From NCBI GenBank assembly GCA_964617625.1, contig CAZTZL010000110.1:1-8484 (forward strand): DNA of 8,484 nt. The letters run 5' to 3'. Made by a program: the position numbers and the translations under genes. This stretch comes from CAZTZL01 sp964617625 (GTDB lineage Bacteria > Zhuqueibacterota > QNDG01 > DSAB01). Below the pieces are notes generated by a model. It saw only the letters and a program-made list of their open reading frames with translations, made no database searches and was not told the DNA's origin. Positions 7,322 to 8,484 of this stretch are shown here, piece after piece; position 1 is the stretch's first letter; every line of letters starts with the position of its first letter.

Positions 7322-7356
7322 TGCGATTCCCGATTTATCGGGGAGAAGCAATCGCA
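7322..7356. repeat. Compact palindromic repeat in the leader of the CPBP gene
   Basis: Outer arms TGCGATT (7322-7328) and AATCGCA (7350-7356) enclose an inner stem CCCGAT (7329-7334) / ATCGGG (7337-7342), leaving GAGAAGC as a one-sided bulge. The 'TTGCGA...GAAGCAATCG' outline resembles a dispersed intergenic repeat type I recall from FCB genomes. Its left edge is 15 bp from the Shine-Dalgarno of the minus-strand CPBP gene, so it probably lies in that gene's 5' leader or overlaps its promoter. Confidence 0.65.
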
Positions 7357-7404
7357 TTCCTTTATCCTGTCATATTCTTCGGTGCGAGAAAAAACACCAA
7401 CATT

Positions 7405-7501
7405 TGTCATTTCGAAGGAGTGAAACGACTGAGAAATCTTATAACATTCATCATTATAAGATCTCTCATCTTCCGCTAAAGCGGAAGTATTCGAGATGAC
7501 A
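7405..7501. repeat. Long palindromic intergenic repeat (TGTCATTTCGAA type, second copy)
   Basis: Outer arms TGTCATTTCGAA (7405-7416) and TTCGAGATGACA (7490-7501) differ at one position. Inner arms TGAGAAATCTTATAA (7430-7444) and TTATAAGATCTCTCA (7454-7468) pair over 15 positions with one mismatch around a 9-nt loop. A perfect side hairpin TTCCGC-TAAA-GCGGAA sits at 7471-7486. Arm sequences match the element at 3759-3859, but the side hairpin is on the opposite arm and differs in sequence. The two copies therefore share a conserved frame with variable inserts rather than being recent duplicates. Confidence 0.85.
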
Positions 7502-7549
7502 GACATTTTTCTCGTTCCCAGCATCATAATCTGAAAATACTTATACAAT

Positions 7550-7590
7550 TGTCATCCTGAGTCCCGATGTCCCGGGACGAAGGATCTTAT
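7550..7590. repeat. GTCATCCTGAG-type repeat, half element
   Basis: GTCATCCTGAG (7551-7561) is followed by the hairpin GTCCCG-ATGTCC-CGGGAC (7561-7578) and then GAAGGATCTTATAG. It parallels one arm of the TGTCATTTCGAA...GAGAAATCTTATAA elements, with CCTGA in place of TTCGA and AGGAT in place of GAAAT. Hence it looks like a sister subtype present as a single arm. No matching inverted arm is visible nearby. Confidence 0.6.
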
Positions 7591-7634
7591 AGTGGATAAC
7601 ATGATAACTATTTCCCCTCTCCCCAGATACTTCA

Positions 7635-7649
7635 GATCATTTCATGATC
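7635..7649. repeat. Small perfect inverted repeat GATCAT-TTC-ATGATC
   Basis: Six base pairs with a 3-nt loop, flanked by TTCA and CTCAG. It may be part of another dispersed repeat. It is too short to call as an operator or terminator, and no T-run follows on either strand. Confidence 0.35.
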
Positions 7650-7792
7650 CTCAGAAAGATATTTTTTAATTCCCCCTCTATGCCCCCGGTTTGTAGTGTG
7701 CTCCATTAACTTTAAAAAATTTTATTATATGAAAGTTCAAAATACAGTTTATCTGTTGATTTCCATTCAATTTTTATTTTACTTCCTAAAAT

Positions 7793-8484
7793 TTACCTCA
7801 ATCCCAGCTCGACGAGTTTGATCGCGCTTTCTTTTCCCTTCTCACCCACTTCGAGCACAGGGCCGACACAAGAGGGGCAGCCGGTTCTGCAGGAGCAGGA
7901 GCGGATCAGGTCGCGGGCGGCTTTTAGTAATTCCAGATGAAGTCTGAATATCTTCTGGCTGTAGCCCACGCCGCCGGGAGTATGCTCATAAATATAAATC
8001 GTGGGCCTGGATGAAAAAGGCGACTTCAGCATGGGCACGGTACGGAGATCTCTCGGATCGGTCATCACCCAGACTGGCACCACATTTTCAAGAACATTAC
8101 CAAGCGCCTTCAATCCGTCCCCAAGATTGGCTTCAGAAAGAGAAAGCGTTTCCTTGACCGATTCTTCCAGTTCCCACCAGTAAGCCGTCGTGTGCATTGT
8201 CATTTCAGGCAGATGAATCCGTCCCGAACCCACATTCTCGTGTGTATTGAATTTGATCTTTTTGTACAACGTCGCCAGCGTCGTCACGCTCACCTCGCCG
8301 TGGCTTTTTCCGCCTCCTCCGACGGGTGCTGTTTCAAAAACATCCATGACCTTGATATCGGTCTTGGTCTGCGCGTCTGTATAGTAATCCGTCCTGGCCT
8401 GATGCACCAGCGCCTTTCTCCGCTCCCAGTCCAAATGATCCACATGATAGGATTCGCCCGCATGGAGATAAATCGCCTCGTCGT
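7793..8484 (-). CDS. C-terminal part of a MrfA/YprA-like DEAD-box helicase (DUF1998/MZB domain), partial
   Basis: The frame is open to the window edge: codons upstream of the GTG at 8443 read DEAIYLHAGESYHV, typical interior sequence for this family, so that GTG is not the start. About 229 C-terminal residues are visible. Family blocks are 'LHAGESYHVDHLDWERRKA', 'YYTDA', 'GEVSVTT', 'WVMTDPRDLRTVP', 'TIYIYEHTPGGVGYSQ' and the cysteine cluster C-x-C-x(3)-C-x(2)-C (7868-7897, complement), followed by VGP. In Bacillus subtilis MrfA, this C-terminal domain binds zinc and the protein is a 3'-5' helicase that, with the exonuclease MrfB, repairs mitomycin C damage. The helicase motor would lie beyond base 8484. 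Related DUF1998 helicases also occur in defence systems, so the exact role depends on the unseen part. No MrfB-like gene is visible on the downstream side. Confidence 0.9.
   Translation of the reverse strand, partial: DEAIYLHAGESYHVDHLDWERRKALVHQARTDYYTDAQTKTDIKVMDVFETAPVGGGGKSHGEVSVTTLATLYKKIKFNTHENVGSGRIHLPEMTMHTTAYWWELEESVKETLSLSEANLGDGLKALGNVLENVVPVWVMTDPRDLRTVPMLKSPFSSRPTIYIYEHTPGGVGYSQKIFRLHLELLKAARDLIRSCSCRTGCPSCVGPVLEVGEKGKESAIKLVELGLR

Larger units (their letters stand above)
7292..7792. other. 501-bp repeat-rich intergenic region
   Basis: No credible gene is visible. The short open frames here translate the repeat sequences and lack family features. The stretch holds, from left to right, the CPBP gene's Shine-Dalgarno (7300-7306), a TGCGATT palindrome (7322-7356), a TGTCATTTCGAA palindrome (7405-7501), a CTCGTTCCCAG fragment (7511-7521), a GTCATCCTGAG element (7550-7590), a small GATCAT/ATGATC hairpin (7635-7649), and a very AT-rich stretch of about 7660-7792 that leads to the helicase stop codon. 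No clear intrinsic terminator with a T-run is seen for the helicase gene. Confidence 0.7.

Noticed and set aside
3759..7501. Insertion sequence or composite transposon bounded by the two long palindromes
   Set aside because: No transposase lies between them, each copy is itself a closed palindrome rather than a single terminal repeat, and no target-site duplication is visible.
7227..7548. Short open frames on both strands across the CPBP gene start and the repeats
   Set aside because: They translate the palindromic repeats and the CPBP 5' end and have no Shine-Dalgarno or domain support.
7322..7590. CRISPR array
   Set aside because: The repeats differ from each other, are unevenly spaced and palindromic, and there are no regular spacers or cas genes.
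7708..7757. Terminator for the helicase gene from AACTTT/AAAGTT or ACAG/CTGT inverted repeats
   Set aside because: The stems are 4-6 bp and AT-rich, with no T-run directly after them on the minus strand; chance is likely in such sequence.
8441..8443. GTG at 8443 as the start of the right-edge minus-strand gene
   Set aside because: The upstream codons read recognisable helicase-family sequence to the window edge, so the GTG is an internal valine.

Overview
The window looks like an ordinary chromosomal stretch from an uncultured-type bacterium of the FCB (Bacteroidota/Calditrichota-like) lineage. That placement is an inference. It rests on a DUF6498-type membrane protein, a secreted protein built on an 'LNDPEVGVNNLDLDENG' block that I associate with Bacteroidota-type genomes, and short palindromic intergenic repeats with TGTCATTTCGAA / GAGAAATCTTATAA cores. 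Base composition is moderate and looks even across the genes. No tRNA, rRNA, CRISPR array, transposase or phage gene is visible.

Layout. Bases 1-2175 (+) hold the oxidative pentose phosphate pair: glucose-6-phosphate dehydrogenase (zwf, 5' end outside the window) and 6-phosphogluconolactonase (pgl), 9 nt apart and clearly one operon. A strong hairpin at 2179-2215 separates them from everything to the right, which is all on the minus strand. Its T-tract faces the minus strand, so it mainly ends the transcript of the gene at 2237-3010. That gene encodes a secreted protein of unknown function with a calcium-loop-like motif, a tryptophan/tyrosine-rich centre and a lysine-rich tail. Next is a DUF6498-like multi-pass membrane protein (3103-3735).

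The dominant gene is 3968-7291 (-), a 1107-residue membrane protein. Its first half is a CPBP-family (CAAX protease/Rce1-type) intramembrane protease with intact EExxxR, FxxxH and HxxxD motifs. Its second half is a diverged copy of the whole first half, including the extracytoplasmic domain, in which every catalytic residue is lost. This tandem active/pseudo-protease arrangement is the most interesting item here. The gene lies between two intergenic regions (3736-3967 and 7292-7792) loaded with dispersed palindromic repeats of at least four sequence types.

At the right edge (7793-8484, -) is the C-terminal part of a MrfA/YprA-like DEAD-box helicase carrying the DUF1998/MZB-type four-cysteine cluster. 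Its N-terminal helicase core lies outside the window.

Functionally, zwf and pgl perform the first two steps from glucose-6-phosphate to 6-phosphogluconate and make NADPH. The other genes show no obvious link to that pathway or to each other. The minus-strand genes are separated by gaps of 92, 232 and 501 bp and are more likely neighbours than one operon.
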